Source: an uncultured Alphaproteobacteria bacterium
Lineage (GTDB): Bacteria; Pseudomonadota; Alphaproteobacteria; Rhodobacterales; Rhodobacteraceae
Direction of reading: 5' to 3'
NCBI GenBank assembly: GCA_902611475.1
Contig: CACLZW010000002.1
Coordinates: 1-64,000, forward strand
Length of the DNA: 64,000 nt
In this document: positions 54,836 to 64,000 of the stretch, piece after piece
How the letters are laid out: the number at the start of each line of letters is the position of its first letter
How positions within the stretch are numbered: the stretch's first letter is position 1
Notes under the pieces: model-generated
What the model was told of the DNA's origin: nothing
Seen by the model: only the letters and a program-made list of their open reading frames with translations
Databases searched by the model: none
Translations under genes and position numbers: made by a program

Positions 54836-57289
54836 ATGTCTTTTTTAGAAAAAGTTGACTATCCAGACTCAGCTGCAAAGGAATATTCAAAAAAGATTTT
54901 GCTATTCATTTTTGCAAAAACTCTCGGAGTTTTACTATTTTTTTCATCAGTCTTTATATTGCTATCCGTGATCACATACTCCAAGAATGATCCTAGCTTC
55001 CGAAATGCCAACGACGGAGAAATTGTAAATCTATTTGGTAAATTTGGCTCTTATTTAGCAGACTCTCTTCATGTGGCAATTGGAGCTACTATGCTTTCAT
55101 TACCTATATTCCTATTTGCATGGTCGAGTAGATTTCTCTTTAGTAGCACTCCAATTTATCTTTTCAAAAGAATAATTTTGCTACCTTTGTTTATTGGCTT
55201 TTTCTCAGTATTCTTATCAACAAATACTCCCCCAAACTACTGGTCTTTTGAGTATGGTCTAGGTGGAATATTTGGTGATACATTTTTGAAAAAACTACTA
55301 ATTCATCAACCCATCGAAATAAATCAGTGGCTTCAATCGATTGCAATAATCTGTCTAGCGTTTTCTATTTTATTGTTTTTTCTTGCTGCTGGTTTTAAAA
55401 AGCATGAGATTTATTCTTTGACAAGAAATAGGGTTAGGCATTTAAAGATTTTTTTGGTGGGATCATATAAGGCTCTTAAGATTCTCTTAAAAACCATATC
55501 TCAATCCGGGAAGAAGAGTTTAGAGACAAATGACTATAAGAATGCTTCAATAAAGCTTTACGACCCTGCAATAAAAAATAACAACTATCAAGATACAAAT
55601 AACAATTTTTCTGCTTCTAACGAAAATGAAAAAGATCTTTTAAATGGAATTTCTGGTAGGCCTCCCATTAGTATTTTTGGTAATGTAAGGATAAAAACAA
55701 GATCTAACAAAATTAAGAGTAGTAGCAGAGCTGCATCCGAAGCGCAGCCATCACTAGACTTAACTCAAAACAAAGAAAAATACCGTTATCCCCCTTTAGC
55801 TCTGCTTAGTGATTATACATATCAATCCGTAAGCTCTGTAAGCTCTGTTTCTTTAAATGAAAATGCAAAAATGCTTGAAGCCGTATTAGAAGATTATGGC
55901 GTAAAAGGTAATATTATTTCTGTCAAACCCGGTCCTGTAGTAACTCTTTACGAGCTAGAGCCAGCTGCTGGTTTGAAAGCTAGTCGAGTAATTTCTTTAT
56001 CTGAAGATATAGCAAGGTCGATGTCTGCTTTGGCAACCAGAGTCTCTACGATACCAGGTCGATCCGTTATAGGAATTGAATTACCAAACTCAAGCAGAGA
56101 AAAAGTTTTTTTAAAAGAACTTTTGTCATCGAAAAGTTATGAAGATTGCCGTTTTCAATTACCACTAGCCTTGGGGAAAGATATAGGCGGAGAGCCCGTG
56201 ATAGCAAATCTGGCAAAAATGCCCCATCTCTTGATAGCAGGAACAACTGGGTCAGGAAAATCAGTTGGGATCAATACAATGATCCTATCCCTTTTGTATA
56301 GGCTTACTCCAGATCAATGTAGACTGATAATGATTGATCCTAAAATGTTAGAATTATCTGTTTATGATGGCATACCTCATCTGCTTAGTCCAGTAGTCAC
56401 AGACCCCAAGAAAGCAGTTGTAGCTCTCAAGTGGGCGGTATTAGAAATGGAAGATAGATATAAAAAGATGTCACGGATGGGTGTTAGAAATATAGAAAGC
56501 TTTAACTCGAAGGTAAGCGAAGCAATCAAGAACGGAGAAACTTTCTGCAGAACAGTTCAAGTAGGATTTGATCAAAATACAGGTGAGCCGCTTTATGAAG
56601 AACAGAGCGAAGAACCCAAAGCGTTACCATTTATAGTCATTATAGTTGATGAAATGGCAGACCTAATGATGGTTGCAGGAAAAGAGATAGAGGGTTGCAT
56701 CCAGAGATTGGCACAAATGGCAAGAGCGGCAGGTATACATCTTATTATGGCTACTCAAAGGCCCTCGGTAGATGTCATAACTGGAACGATAAAGGCAAAC
56801 TTTCCCACAAGAATTTCTTTCCAAGTAACCTCAAAAATAGATAGTAGAACAATTTTGGGAGAGATGGGCGCTGAACAACTTCTTGGAATGGGCGATATGC
56901 TTTATATGGCTAATGGGGGTAAAGTTACTCGCGTTCACGGTCCTTTCGTATCCGACGCAGAGGTTGAAGAAATTGTATCTCATTTAAAGGGACAAGGCGT
57001 GCCTGAGTACAGGGAAGAAATATTGGACCCAAAAAATATTGAAAATAACGACAGCTTTTTTGATCCATCAGCTATGAATGGTAACAACGATGAGGAAGAT
57101 CTTCTTGAAAACGCATTAGAAATCGTGAGAAGAGATAGGAAGTGCTCAACATCATATATTCAAAGAAAATTATCCATTGGCTATAACAGAGCAGCAAAGA
57201 TAGTAGAAGCGTTGGAAGAGAAAGGTTTCGTGTCTCCTGCAAACCATGTTGGGAAGCGTGATGTATTAATTCCTGAAAACAACATATGA
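54836..57289 (+). CDS. ftsK: DNA translocase FtsK
   Basis: 817 aa. N-terminal membrane domain of four helices (about residues 25-190), a polar linker (about 220-330, short for FtsK) and the motor with Walker A LIAGTTGSGKSVGIN (near residue 478) and Walker B PFIVIIVDEMADLMMVAG. The C-terminal gamma winged helix (ALEIVRRDRKCSTSYIQRKL) binds KOPS. Chromosome dimer resolution at the septum. lolA follows with an ATGA overlap. Confidence 0.95.
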   Translation: MSFLEKVDYPDSAAKEYSKKILLFIFAKTLGVLLFFSSVFILLSVITYSKNDPSFRNANDGEIVNLFGKFGSYLADSLHVAIGATMLSLPIFLFAWSSRFLFSSTPIYLFKRIILLPLFIGFFSVFLSTNTPPNYWSFEYGLGGIFGDTFLKKLLIHQPIEINQWLQSIAIICLAFSILLFFLAAGFKKHEIYSLTRNRVRHLKIFLVGSYKALKILLKTISQSGKKSLETNDYKNASIKLYDPAIKNNNYQDTNNNFSASNENEKDLLNGISGRPPISIFGNVRIKTRSNKIKSSSRAASEAQPSLDLTQNKEKYRYPPLALLSDYTYQSVSSVSSVSLNENAKMLEAVLEDYGVKGNIISVKPGPVVTLYELEPAAGLKASRVISLSEDIARSMSALATRVSTIPGRSVIGIELPNSSREKVFLKELLSSKSYEDCRFQLPLALGKDIGGEPVIANLAKMPHLLIAGTTGSGKSVGINTMILSLLYRLTPDQCRLIMIDPKMLELSVYDGIPHLLSPVVTDPKKAVVALKWAVLEMEDRYKKMSRMGVRNIESFNSKVSEAIKNGETFCRTVQVGFDQNTGEPLYEEQSEEPKALPFIVIIVDEMADLMMVAGKEIEGCIQRLAQMARAAGIHLIMATQRPSVDVITGTIKANFPTRISFQVTSKIDSRTILGEMGAEQLLGMGDMLYMANGGKVTRVHGPFVSDAEVEEIVSHLKGQGVPEYREEILDPKNIENNDSFFDPSAMNGNNDEEDLLENALEIVRRDRKCSTSYIQRKLSIGYNRAAKIVEALEEKGFVSPANHVGKRDVLIPENNI

Positions 57290-57903
57290 CGCAAATGCGG
57301 GATTTTATAAAAAAGTTTTTCAGAACAATCTTCAGTATTTATATTATTTTTATATTTTCAATTGATGTTGTACTTCCCAAAAATAATACCTTAAAACTAA
57401 TTAAAGACCATCTTGGAGACATAAGGACACTTCAAGCAAGATTCTCTCAAACCGATCATATGGGAGAAATTATGACAGGTGACCTTTTCTTAAAAAAACC
57501 AGGAAAAATTCGTTTTTCTTATGATCCTCCCGATAACTTACAAATTGTTTCAAAACAACAGGCAGTATTGATATTTGATCCCAAAAACAGTGGTAGCGGT
57601 CCTCTAACTTACCCCCTTTCTTATACTCCTCTGGGCTTCTTAATCAAAAATGATTTGAGCTCATTGATAAGTGAAAATATTGAGATTTTTGAGCTCAATG
57701 ATTTAATCCTCTTGAAAACTAAAAATCCGCAATACCAACTAAGCATTGAATTTAATAAAAATCCTGTATCCATAATTGGATGGGAATTCAAAAATCAAAT
57801 GGGAGAAATGATAAGAATCAGACTTAAAGATCTACGAAAAAATAATTACATATCGGATGAAATTTTTAAAACTGAAAAGGATTATGAACTATTCAAAAAA
57901 TAG
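57286..57903 (+). CDS. lolA: Outer-membrane lipoprotein carrier protein LolA family
   Basis: 205 aa. Signal peptide of about 30 residues, then the LolA fold: LKLIKDHLGDIRTLQARFSQ, GEIMTGDLFLKKPGKIRFSY and LKTKNPQYQLSIEFNK. It shuttles lipoproteins through the periplasm. Its ATG overlaps the ftsK stop (ATGA), and its 3' end overlaps xthA by 11 bp in convergent orientation. Confidence 0.9.
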   Translation: MTQMRDFIKKFFRTIFSIYIIFIFSIDVVLPKNNTLKLIKDHLGDIRTLQARFSQTDHMGEIMTGDLFLKKPGKIRFSYDPPDNLQIVSKQQAVLIFDPKNSGSGPLTYPLSYTPLGFLIKNDLSSLISENIEIFELNDLILLKTKNPQYQLSIEFNKNPVSIIGWEFKNQMGEMIRIRLKDLRKNNYISDEIFKTEKDYELFKK

Positions 57904-58678
57904 AAAGTATAGGAACGTGATCAGAAGGTCTTTCCCAGTCTCTAGCTTCTGAAAAAATTTGGACTTTGCTTAATTTAGATTTTAGATCTTGGCTTGCCCA
58001 TATATGATCCAAGCGTCTTCCGCGATTTGAAATCTTCCAGTCTCGGGCTCTATATGACCACCAACTATACAATTTTCCGGACGGTTTCATTTCTCTAAAT
58101 GTGTCAATCCAGTCTCCACTTTTTTTTATTTCTGATAAAAGGTCTGTTTCAATTTTTGTATGTGAAACAACGTTCAAAAGAGCTTTATGGCTCCAAACGT
58201 CATCTGGTAAAGGGGCGATATTGAAATCTCCAACGAGTATAGTTTTCTTTTTCTTGCCTTTAAAAAATTTATTCTTGATTTCGGAAAGAAAATTGAGTTT
58301 ATGCTCAAATTTAGGATTTAATTTCGTATCGGGTAAATCCCCGCCCGCCGGAATATAAAGATTGTGGACCTTTACACCATCTTCAAGCTCAATTCCAATG
58401 TGTCGAGCATCGTCTTTACCACAAAAATTGAATTTCTCAATTTTCACTATTTTACGCTTCGATAAAATTAAGACACCATTATACGACTTTTCCCCCTTAA
58501 AAGCTGCGAATTTATAACCCAACTTTTCAAAGTTTTCCAAGGGGAGCTTTTCGTCGATACATTTTGTTTCTTGGAGACACATAATGTCTGGGCAAGCCAG
58601 CTTTAAAAATCTCAACACTAGTTCTTCTCTAAGTCTGATAGAGTTTATATTCCATGATGATACTGCAAGTGACTTCAA
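57893..58678 (-). CDS. xthA: Exodeoxyribonuclease III family AP endonuclease
   Basis: 261 aa. SWNINSIRLREELVLRFL (Asn), CLQETKCID (Glu), NLYIPAGGDLPDTKLNP (Tyr), LVGDFNIAPLPDDVW (Asp/Asn) and the catalytic His in ERPSDHVPILSIF are all present. Base-excision repair nuclease. It is preceded by the split response regulator, with a 4-bp ATGA overlap. Confidence 0.94.
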   Translation of the reverse strand: MKSLAVSSWNINSIRLREELVLRFLKLACPDIMCLQETKCIDEKLPLENFEKLGYKFAAFKGEKSYNGVLILSKRKIVKIEKFNFCGKDDARHIGIELEDGVKVHNLYIPAGGDLPDTKLNPKFEHKLNFLSEIKNKFFKGKKKKTILVGDFNIAPLPDDVWSHKALLNVVSHTKIETDLLSEIKKSGDWIDTFREMKPSGKLYSWWSYRARDWKISNRGRRLDHIWASQDLKSKLSKVQIFSEARDWERPSDHVPILSIF

Positions 58679-59348
58679 TTTTTCTCGCCCGTAAGTTCGT
58701 GATTCAAATAAAACCTGCCCCCTTTATTAATTATAAAATCGTTGAGAATTAGGCCTTCTTTGATTTTTTTCCTTAATCTGTAAAGGTGTGTTTCGAAAGT
58801 ATGTGTTTCAATATTGGGATTTAACATCCAAACTTTTGACATTACTTCCTCTTTCGTTATTCCTCTATCCTCAGAGTTCAGCAGAGATACAAATATGTCA
58901 CTTTCTTTTTCAGTTAACAAAACAGCCTTTTTATCTTTATAAATTAATTTTCTATCAGAAATTATGAAACTTATATATCCAAGAACTCTTTTGTTCTCTC
59001 TTTTACTTTTCATTCTTTCGAATATTGGTTGCAATACTTCGATTAGCTCAACAATCCTGAACGGCCGTTTTAGGTAAATATTACCCTTTGGCAATGATTC
59101 GAACCTCTTTTGAGTAATTACTATTTTTTCTATCTCCTTAATTTTATTTTTTGCATTTTTGTATTTGATAGAAACTCTTTGAGTTTAGTGGAATCATAAT
59201 CACTTACCAAAACATCGAAGTCTTCGATGCTTTCCAAAGTAAAATCTTTCACAACAACAGCTCTTCCATTTCTGAATTTGTAATTTTCTAGTAAAGTCTT
59301 TAAGCTCTCTTCAAATAACATATTCGACGTTATAATTGCTAAGTTCAC
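58675..59348 (-). pseudogene. OmpR-type response regulator split by a -1 frameshift
   Basis: Two adjoining frames are one protein. The first (59348 to 59130, GTG start after an AAGGT site) encodes the N-terminal receiver half with DVLVSDYDSTKLKEFL, where the phospho-Asp is expected. The second frame continues as IKEIEKIVITQKRFESLPKG, then LKRPFRIVELIEVL (receiver end) and an OmpR winged helix (DIFVSLLNSEDRGITKEEV, HTFETHLYRLRKKIKEG). The second frame enters one base earlier near A-rich DNA (T6 at 59147-59152 on the plus strand), so a base is missing, or ribosomes slip. The regulator lies directly upstream of xthA, a known alphaproteobacterial pairing. It may be a pseudogene, phase-variable, or frameshifted on purpose. 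Confidence 0.75.
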
Positions 59349-59456
59349 GTTTTTTACCTTAAGTGAATAAAAATTATAAGATATACATATATTAAAAATT
59401 TCCTTAGCATCAACTTAACATAAAAATTGAAATTCTAAACCAATTGACACAATAAA

Positions 59457-60551
59457 ATGTTTTTAAGCTCATCTGAAATATCTTCGAGGCTGGTATCAGA
59501 TTTACGATTAGGACTGCCAATCATCTTACATAATGAAAAATCATACTTTTTAACTGCAGCAATAGAAACATTGTATTCAGAGAAACTAGATAAAATAATG
59601 GAGATTACGAAAAACCAAAATTTTGAGATAGCTATAACTAATAGAAGAGCAAAAGTACTAAAAGTTAGAATCTATAATGAATCAGTTACTAGAATTTCGA
59701 TAAGAGAAAAAGTAACCATCCAACTCCTTCAAGCTATCGCAGATCCTTCAAAGGATCTAGATTATCCACTCAAGGGCCCATTCCAAAGCGAGAGAAATGG
59801 AAAATTCAACGTTGCCAGTGTATCACTATCACTTTGTAAAAAAGCAAGACTTTTGCCAGCATCAATACTTGTAAATATACCAAAAAGCATACGGGACGAT
59901 TTGGTTTCTTCCCAAATATCTGAGTCTGATATAGGTGATTTAAAGATTAAACGTGAGGAGGCCAAGTTTTTGCCGAATTTGAGCTCGGCCCAATTACCCA
60001 TTAGTGGACAACAAAATATAAGCCTATCTGTTTTCAGAGAAGTAACAGATATAACTGAACATTATGCGATAGTATTTGGCAATCCAAAAATTAATCAACC
60101 TGCTTTAACACGCGTGCATTCTGCTTGTTTTACAGGTGATTTACTTGGCTCAGAAAAATGTGATTGTGGAGAGCAATTTAGTGTCTCAATGTCAAGAATG
60201 AGAAATGAGGGAAATGGGATTTTGTTATATTTAAATCAAGAAGGTAGAGGAATTGGCTTGGCTAACAAAATGAGAGCATATCATCTCCAAAATATTGGTT
60301 TTGATACAGTCGATGCTAATCATAGACTTGGTTTTGAAGATGACGAAAGAGACCTAGAGATTGCTGCAAAAATTTTAAAATCTTTGGGTGTAAGCGACAT
60401 AAAGCTAATGACTAATAATCCAAAAAAAATCGAACTTTTAACTGATAATGGGATCACCGTCAAAGAAAGAGTGCCTTTGATAGTAAGCATGAACCCTAAT
60501 AATGAAAATTACTTGAAAACAAAAGCTAAAAAAAGTGGGCACCTTTTCTAA
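59457..60551 (+). CDS. ribA: GTP cyclohydrolase II with N-terminal extension
   Basis: 364 aa. The C-terminal 200 residues are RibA: RVHSACFTGDLLGSEKCDCG (three zinc Cys), LNQEGRGIGLANKMRAYHLQ (Arg/Gly) and LMTNNPKKIELL. The first 160 residues form a domain seen in long alphaproteobacterial RibA proteins, with no RibB active site. It opens GTP to start riboflavin synthesis. Divergent from the response regulator. Confidence 0.92.
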   Translation: MFLSSSEISSRLVSDLRLGLPIILHNEKSYFLTAAIETLYSEKLDKIMEITKNQNFEIAITNRRAKVLKVRIYNESVTRISIREKVTIQLLQAIADPSKDLDYPLKGPFQSERNGKFNVASVSLSLCKKARLLPASILVNIPKSIRDDLVSSQISESDIGDLKIKREEAKFLPNLSSAQLPISGQQNISLSVFREVTDITEHYAIVFGNPKINQPALTRVHSACFTGDLLGSEKCDCGEQFSVSMSRMRNEGNGILLYLNQEGRGIGLANKMRAYHLQNIGFDTVDANHRLGFEDDERDLEIAAKILKSLGVSDIKLMTNNPKKIELLTDNGITVKERVPLIVSMNPNNENYLKTKAKKSGHLF

Positions 60552-60553
60552 CC

Positions 60554-61225
60554 TTATTGCCTTAAACCAAAAATAGCTGTGCCAACTCTTACAAATGTTG
60601 CACCACAATTTATTGCTGCCATGTAATCTGAACTCATACCCATTGATAATTCAAGAAGACCATTTTCATCAGCTAGCTTTTTCAGAAGCCTAAAATGTGT
60701 TTCAGGTGCTTCGTTAATGGGTGGGATACACATTAAACCTATGATGTTTAGATCCATAAACTTCTGAATTGTATCCATAAACTCACTTAGCTTTTCAGGC
60801 TCAATACCGGCTTTTTGTTGCTCTAAACCTGTATTAACTTGAATAAAAATTTTTGGGCAGAATCCTTTTTTTTGAACTTCGTCTGACATTTTCTCAGCTA
60901 ATGAGTTTCTATCTAAGCTGTGTATGTAATCAAATAAGCCGAAGACCTTTTTCACTTTATTTGACTGTAGTGGACCTAAGAGGTGTAAATTTATGACTTT
61001 ATTTTCTTTCTTTAATTCCTGCCACTTCATCACAGCTTCTTGAACTTTGTTTTCACCAAAGTGAGAATGGCCCTGGGCTATAACAGGTTTTATTTGATCC
61101 ATAGACTTTGTTTTGGATACAGCAATTAAGTTAACAGAACCTTTTTTTCGACCCGCTTCGATTTCCTGTGATGCGATTTGGTTGTTAATTGTTTCTAGTT
61201 TACTTATTTGTGTCACTGAATTCAT
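60554..61225 (-). CDS. yggS: PLP homeostasis protein YggS
   Basis: 223 aa, the usual size. PLP Lys in NLIAVSKTKSMDQIK (near residue 38), HFGENKVQEAVMKW, HLLGPLQSNKVKKVF and LSMGMSSDYMAAINCGATFVRVGTAIFG. It buffers PLP levels. Its start overlaps the end of the malonyl-CoA synthetase gene by 26 bp, suggesting coupling. Confidence 0.95.
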   Translation of the reverse strand: MNSVTQISKLETINNQIASQEIEAGRKKGSVNLIAVSKTKSMDQIKPVIAQGHSHFGENKVQEAVMKWQELKKENKVINLHLLGPLQSNKVKKVFGLFDYIHSLDRNSLAEKMSDEVQKKGFCPKIFIQVNTGLEQQKAGIEPEKLSEFMDTIQKFMDLNIIGLMCIPPINEAPETHFRLLKKLADENGLLELSMGMSSDYMAAINCGATFVRVGTAIFGLRQ

Positions 61226-62723
61226 CCCTGTATATATCTCTCAACACATTTTTCTGTACTTTTCCCATTGAGTTTCTTGGCAATTCTTTAATAACATGTA
61301 TTTTTTTTGGCAATTTAAAAGCCGCCAGATTTTTTCGAAGAGTTTTATTAAGAATATTGATGTTAACGCTATGTCCTTTTTTCTCAACTATTATTGCTAA
61401 AATACCCTCACCAAAATCTGGATGTGACACCCCAACAACCGCAGACTCGTCAACCTTACTATCCTGGTCTAGAACTGTCTCGATTTCTTTTGGATAAACA
61501 TTTAAACCCCCAGTTATTATGAGGTCCTTATTTCGTCCCACTATTGTAAGGTATTTATCTTCATCTAAGAAACCCATGTCACCAGTAATGAAATAACCAT
61601 CGTCTCTAAATTCGCTTTTTGTTTTCTCTGGTTGTTTCCAGTACCCCTTGAATACATTGGGGCCTTTTACTTCCACAATGCCTACATCCCCATTTTTTTT
61701 AACTTCGTCTTCAATCTCCAAGTCTACTATTCTTATCTCAACATCTTCAAGAACCATACCGACAGTCCCTGCTTTTCTTTCACCAATATATGGATTTGAA
61801 GTTATCATGTTCGTTTCTGTCATTCCGTACCGTTCTAAAATTTTATGCCCAGTACGATACTCAAATTCTTTGTGCGTTTCTGTCAATAAAGGTGCACTTC
61901 CCGAAATAAAAAGACGTATGTTTTTAGTTATTTCCTTATTAAATTTGTTATTTGATAATAATCGGGTGTAGAAGGTTGGAACTCCCATCATTACCGTTGT
62001 TGAGGGAAGATTTAATATAATGTTCTCTACATCAAACTTTTTAAGAAATCTAATTTGACTGCCTGAAACTAAGGCAATATTTGTTGCTACAAATAGACCA
62101 TGTGTATGGTAAATGGGCAGTGCATGTAACAATATATCGGAAGCACTAAACTCCCACGCCTTTGAAAGAGTTAGGGCGTTTGAAAGCAAGTTTTTTTGAG
62201 AAAGCATAGCGCCCTTCGATTGACCAGTCGTTCCTGAGGTGTAAAGAATTGCTGCTGTATCATCTTCATTTAGTCCTTCAATAAAATCTAGAGGTTCATT
62301 TTCATTAAAATTTGCAAAAAAACTTCCTTTGTAATCAGCATCTATTGTTTCTATATTAAAGCTTCTTTTTTTTTCTAATGAATCTAATTCCTTCAGCATT
62401 TTTGAAGTGGTTATAAAAACTTTACATTCGCTATCATTTACGAAATATTCAACTTCAAACCCTGTATAGCTAGTATTCAATGGTATAAATATTATACCTA
62501 GTTGAACACAGGCACCGTAAATTGTAAAAACGTGATGAGATTTTTCTATTTGAAGAACTAAACAGTCCCCCTTTTCCAAACCAAATTTCTTTAGACAATT
62601 TGCCGTGCACTTTATTTCATTTAGGAATTCATCATATGTAAGTGTCTTATTCAGGTCAGAAAAACTTAGAAAAATTTTTGAACCTTTGTTCTTCGCAAAT
62701 AACTGATCGAATAGCGGGTTCAT
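61200..62723 (-). CDS. matB: Malonyl-CoA synthetase-like acyl-CoA ligase (MatB type)
   Basis: 507 aa ANL-superfamily ligase. P-loop AAILYTSGTTGQSKGAMLSQ (near residue 160), GSAPLLTETHKEFEYRTG, ERYGMTETNM, and the C-terminal GRNKDLIITGGLNVYPKEIE and Lys in LPRNSMGKVQKNVLRD. The GMTETNM motif and length favour malonate-CoA ligase; medium-chain acyl-CoA ligase is the alternative. It is 3 bp after the flavin oxidoreductase gene. Confidence 0.83.
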   Translation of the reverse strand: MNPLFDQLFAKNKGSKIFLSFSDLNKTLTYDEFLNEIKCTANCLKKFGLEKGDCLVLQIEKSHHVFTIYGACVQLGIIFIPLNTSYTGFEVEYFVNDSECKVFITTSKMLKELDSLEKKRSFNIETIDADYKGSFFANFNENEPLDFIEGLNEDDTAAILYTSGTTGQSKGAMLSQKNLLSNALTLSKAWEFSASDILLHALPIYHTHGLFVATNIALVSGSQIRFLKKFDVENIILNLPSTTVMMGVPTFYTRLLSNNKFNKEITKNIRLFISGSAPLLTETHKEFEYRTGHKILERYGMTETNMITSNPYIGERKAGTVGMVLEDVEIRIVDLEIEDEVKKNGDVGIVEVKGPNVFKGYWKQPEKTKSEFRDDGYFITGDMGFLDEDKYLTIVGRNKDLIITGGLNVYPKEIETVLDQDSKVDESAVVGVSHPDFGEGILAIIVEKKGHSVNINILNKTLRKNLAAFKLPKKIHVIKELPRNSMGKVQKNVLRDIYRDEFSDTNK

Positions 62724-62726
62724 TAA

Positions 62727-63860
62727 TTAAGGCTTCTCATTGATATCGCTCAATGCTGACTTCCACTTACTTAGCCACCAGCGATACTGATGTGGCCATT
62801 CCTTGAAATCCTTATTTTGATTTGCAATTTCTCTTGCCTGATTTGTCCAAAACGGATTAAAAAGATGCTGTCTTCCCAAAGCAATCAAATCTGCTTTTTC
62901 TTCTTGTAAGATGGAATTTGCAAAATCATAAGTTCTAATCAAGCCCACAGCTTGTGTCCTAATGCCAACCTCTTTTTTAATTTTTGCTGCAAAGGGAACT
63001 TGAAATCCAGACTTTCTTTTTTGGCCAGAAGCAGTAGCGCCTTTAGATGAATTGCCACCTGAAGAGCAGTCTACAACATCCACTCCCTGTTCTTTTAAGA
63101 TGTGGCAAAATTTAACACTATCTTCTATAGACCATCCTCCATCTAATCCATCTTCAGCAGATATTCGAACAAAAAGAGGAACGTCCTCTCCTATTGTTTC
63201 TCTAACTTTATTAACCACTTCCAGAGGAAAACGCATCCTGTTCTCTATTGACCCTCCATACTCATCATTTCTTGAATTAGATAGAGGAGACAAAAAGCTA
63301 TGAAGAAGGTATCCATGCGCCATATGAATTTCTATAACGTCAAACCCAGCCTCTATCGACCTCTCAGATGCCTTTACAAACGCATCTCTAACTTCATCTA
63401 GTTCTTTTCTTTCCATTTTTTTTGGCTTTAACCAACCTTCGTCTAAGGAACGATCCATAGGAGCGATCGGTTCCCATATGATATCGCCTCTATCCGCATC
63501 GATGGTTGTTTGTGGACCGTTGCCGTGCCACGGTCTTTGCATGCTTGCTTTTTGTCCGGCATGACCCAGTTGTATAGCTGGACTCGATCCTAGTATCTTA
63601 ATCGATTGGGTGATTTCTCTTAATCCATCTATTTGCTTATCATCCCAAATGCCCAAACATCCATTTGTTATTCGTCCTTGTGCGGTAACCCCAGTTGCTT
63701 CAAGAAAAATGAGGCCCGCCCCACCCATAGCGAGTTGCCCGTAATGTGTTTTATGGTGCGTTTGAATGTAACCGTCTTTAGCCGAATACTGGCACATTGG
63801 AGACACAACCACACGATTTTTAAGGTTAACATTACGGATCTTTAAATTTTCAAATAGCAT
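62727..63860 (-). CDS. Old yellow enzyme family NADH:flavin oxidoreductase (YqjM-like)
   Basis: 377 aa from ATG 63860 (MLFENLKIRN), with GGAGAG upstream; a longer frame to 63950 overlaps the neighbouring gene and is not homologous. FMN site VVVSPMCQYSAKDG, AIQLGHAGQKASMQRPWHG, HMAHGYLLHSFLSPLSNSRN (His/Tyr) and VGLIRTYDFANSIL. Reduces alpha,beta-unsaturated carbonyls. Its operon neighbour is matB. Confidence 0.9.
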   Translation of the reverse strand: MLFENLKIRNVNLKNRVVVSPMCQYSAKDGYIQTHHKTHYGQLAMGGAGLIFLEATGVTAQGRITNGCLGIWDDKQIDGLREITQSIKILGSSPAIQLGHAGQKASMQRPWHGNGPQTTIDADRGDIIWEPIAPMDRSLDEGWLKPKKMERKELDEVRDAFVKASERSIEAGFDVIEIHMAHGYLLHSFLSPLSNSRNDEYGGSIENRMRFPLEVVNKVRETIGEDVPLFVRISAEDGLDGGWSIEDSVKFCHILKEQGVDVVDCSSGGNSSKGATASGQKRKSGFQVPFAAKIKKEVGIRTQAVGLIRTYDFANSILQEEKADLIALGRQHLFNPFWTNQAREIANQNKDFKEWPHQYRWWLSKWKSALSDINEKP

Positions 63861-63889
63861 TTTCTCTCCATATTTTAATATAAAATAAT

Positions 63890-64000
63890 TTATTCTCTTT
63901 TTAAGACAACTAATAGTATTCCTGGTGTAATCAAAATTAGGCTCAACCAACCATATATTCCTAAAAGTTCACCGAGTATCAGTAACCCTAAAACTGAGCC
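63890..64000 (-). CDS. C-terminal end of an EamA family transporter (5' part beyond window)
   Basis: The last 36 codons before a TAA read GSVLGLLILGELLGIYGWLS and end TPGILLVVLKRE, the closing helix pair of an EamA/DMT permease (GE motif then a Gly-rich helix). The gene enters from beyond 64000. It is 29 bp upstream of the flavin oxidoreductase and could be co-transcribed. Confidence 0.7.
   Translation of the reverse strand, partial: GSVLGLLILGELLGIYGWLSLILITPGILLVVLKRE

Noticed and set aside
63861..63950. Thirty-residue extension of the flavin oxidoreductase
   Set aside because: It overlaps the end of the upstream EamA gene, and the ATG at 63860 has a clear ribosome site and family start.

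Overview
The window looks like a chromosomal segment of an AT-rich alphaproteobacterium, probably marine and fairly streamlined. The evidence is the gene content: a divergent RegB/RegA redox two-component pair, an alphaproteobacterial petABC cytochrome bc1 operon, the pcnB/cca-nudL-hslO run, the rbfA-truB-rpsO-pnp operon, ubiquinone genes (ubiG, a ubiH-type hydroxylase), aerobic haem genes (hemF, hemH) and a long-form RibA. Intergenic gaps are short, stop/start overlaps of a few bases are common, and TTG/GTG starts are frequent. No phage, transposase or CRISPR array is visible. The genus cannot be fixed from the sequence alone.

The first 21 kb is an accessory zone dominated by metals. Bases 1-6.4 kb hold an iron cluster read leftwards: a DUF4856 secreted protein, a sterol-desaturase-family membrane oxidase, an FbpA-type Fe(III) binding protein and an FbpB-type permease cut by the window edge. 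A putative heavy-metal/manganese transporter diverges from it across a near-perfect Fur box. Bases 6.4-11.5 kb hold metabolic genes: cNMP-binding protein, GST, thioesterase-like protein, serine hydrolase, EamA transporter and branched-chain aminotransferase. Bases 11.5-14.2 kb hold a copper operon (DUF4396 - cytochrome c - CopC - CopD) whose promoter has the 19-bp spacer and palindrome of MerR/CueR control, with the cueR-like gene divergent. Bases 14.5-18.8 kb hold a zinc regulon (znuA divergent from zur-znuC-znuB-cobW) around two head-to-tail Zur boxes. A solitary asnB (19.2-20.7 kb) lies between tRNA-Lys and an imperfect 16-bp copy of that tRNA's 3' end, which suggests a tRNA-targeted islet.

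From 21 kb to the end the genes are mostly core: dapF, mtaB, gabD, trmL, petABC, aroC, tlyA, hemF, pcnB/cca, nudL, hslO, a Nudix gene, mltB, dapB, rbfA-truB-rpsO-pnp, hemH, an NDUFAF5-like methyltransferase relative, marR with an unrecognised partner, ubiG, a proline iminopeptidase, a lipoprotein, accD-folC, trxA, sbcB, tsaE-regB, regA, ubiH, an amidase, ftsK-lolA, xthA, a split OmpR-type regulator, ribA, yggS, a malonyl-CoA synthetase-like gene, an old-yellow-enzyme homologue and the tail of a second EamA transporter.

Points most worth a second look: the asnB islet with att-like repeats; the DUF4856/desaturase/iron-uptake cluster with its Fur box; the cytochrome-containing CopCD operon; the frameshifted response regulator; the methyltransferase relative that has lost its SAM motif; and fbpB, which has no ordinary start codon before its first membrane segment.
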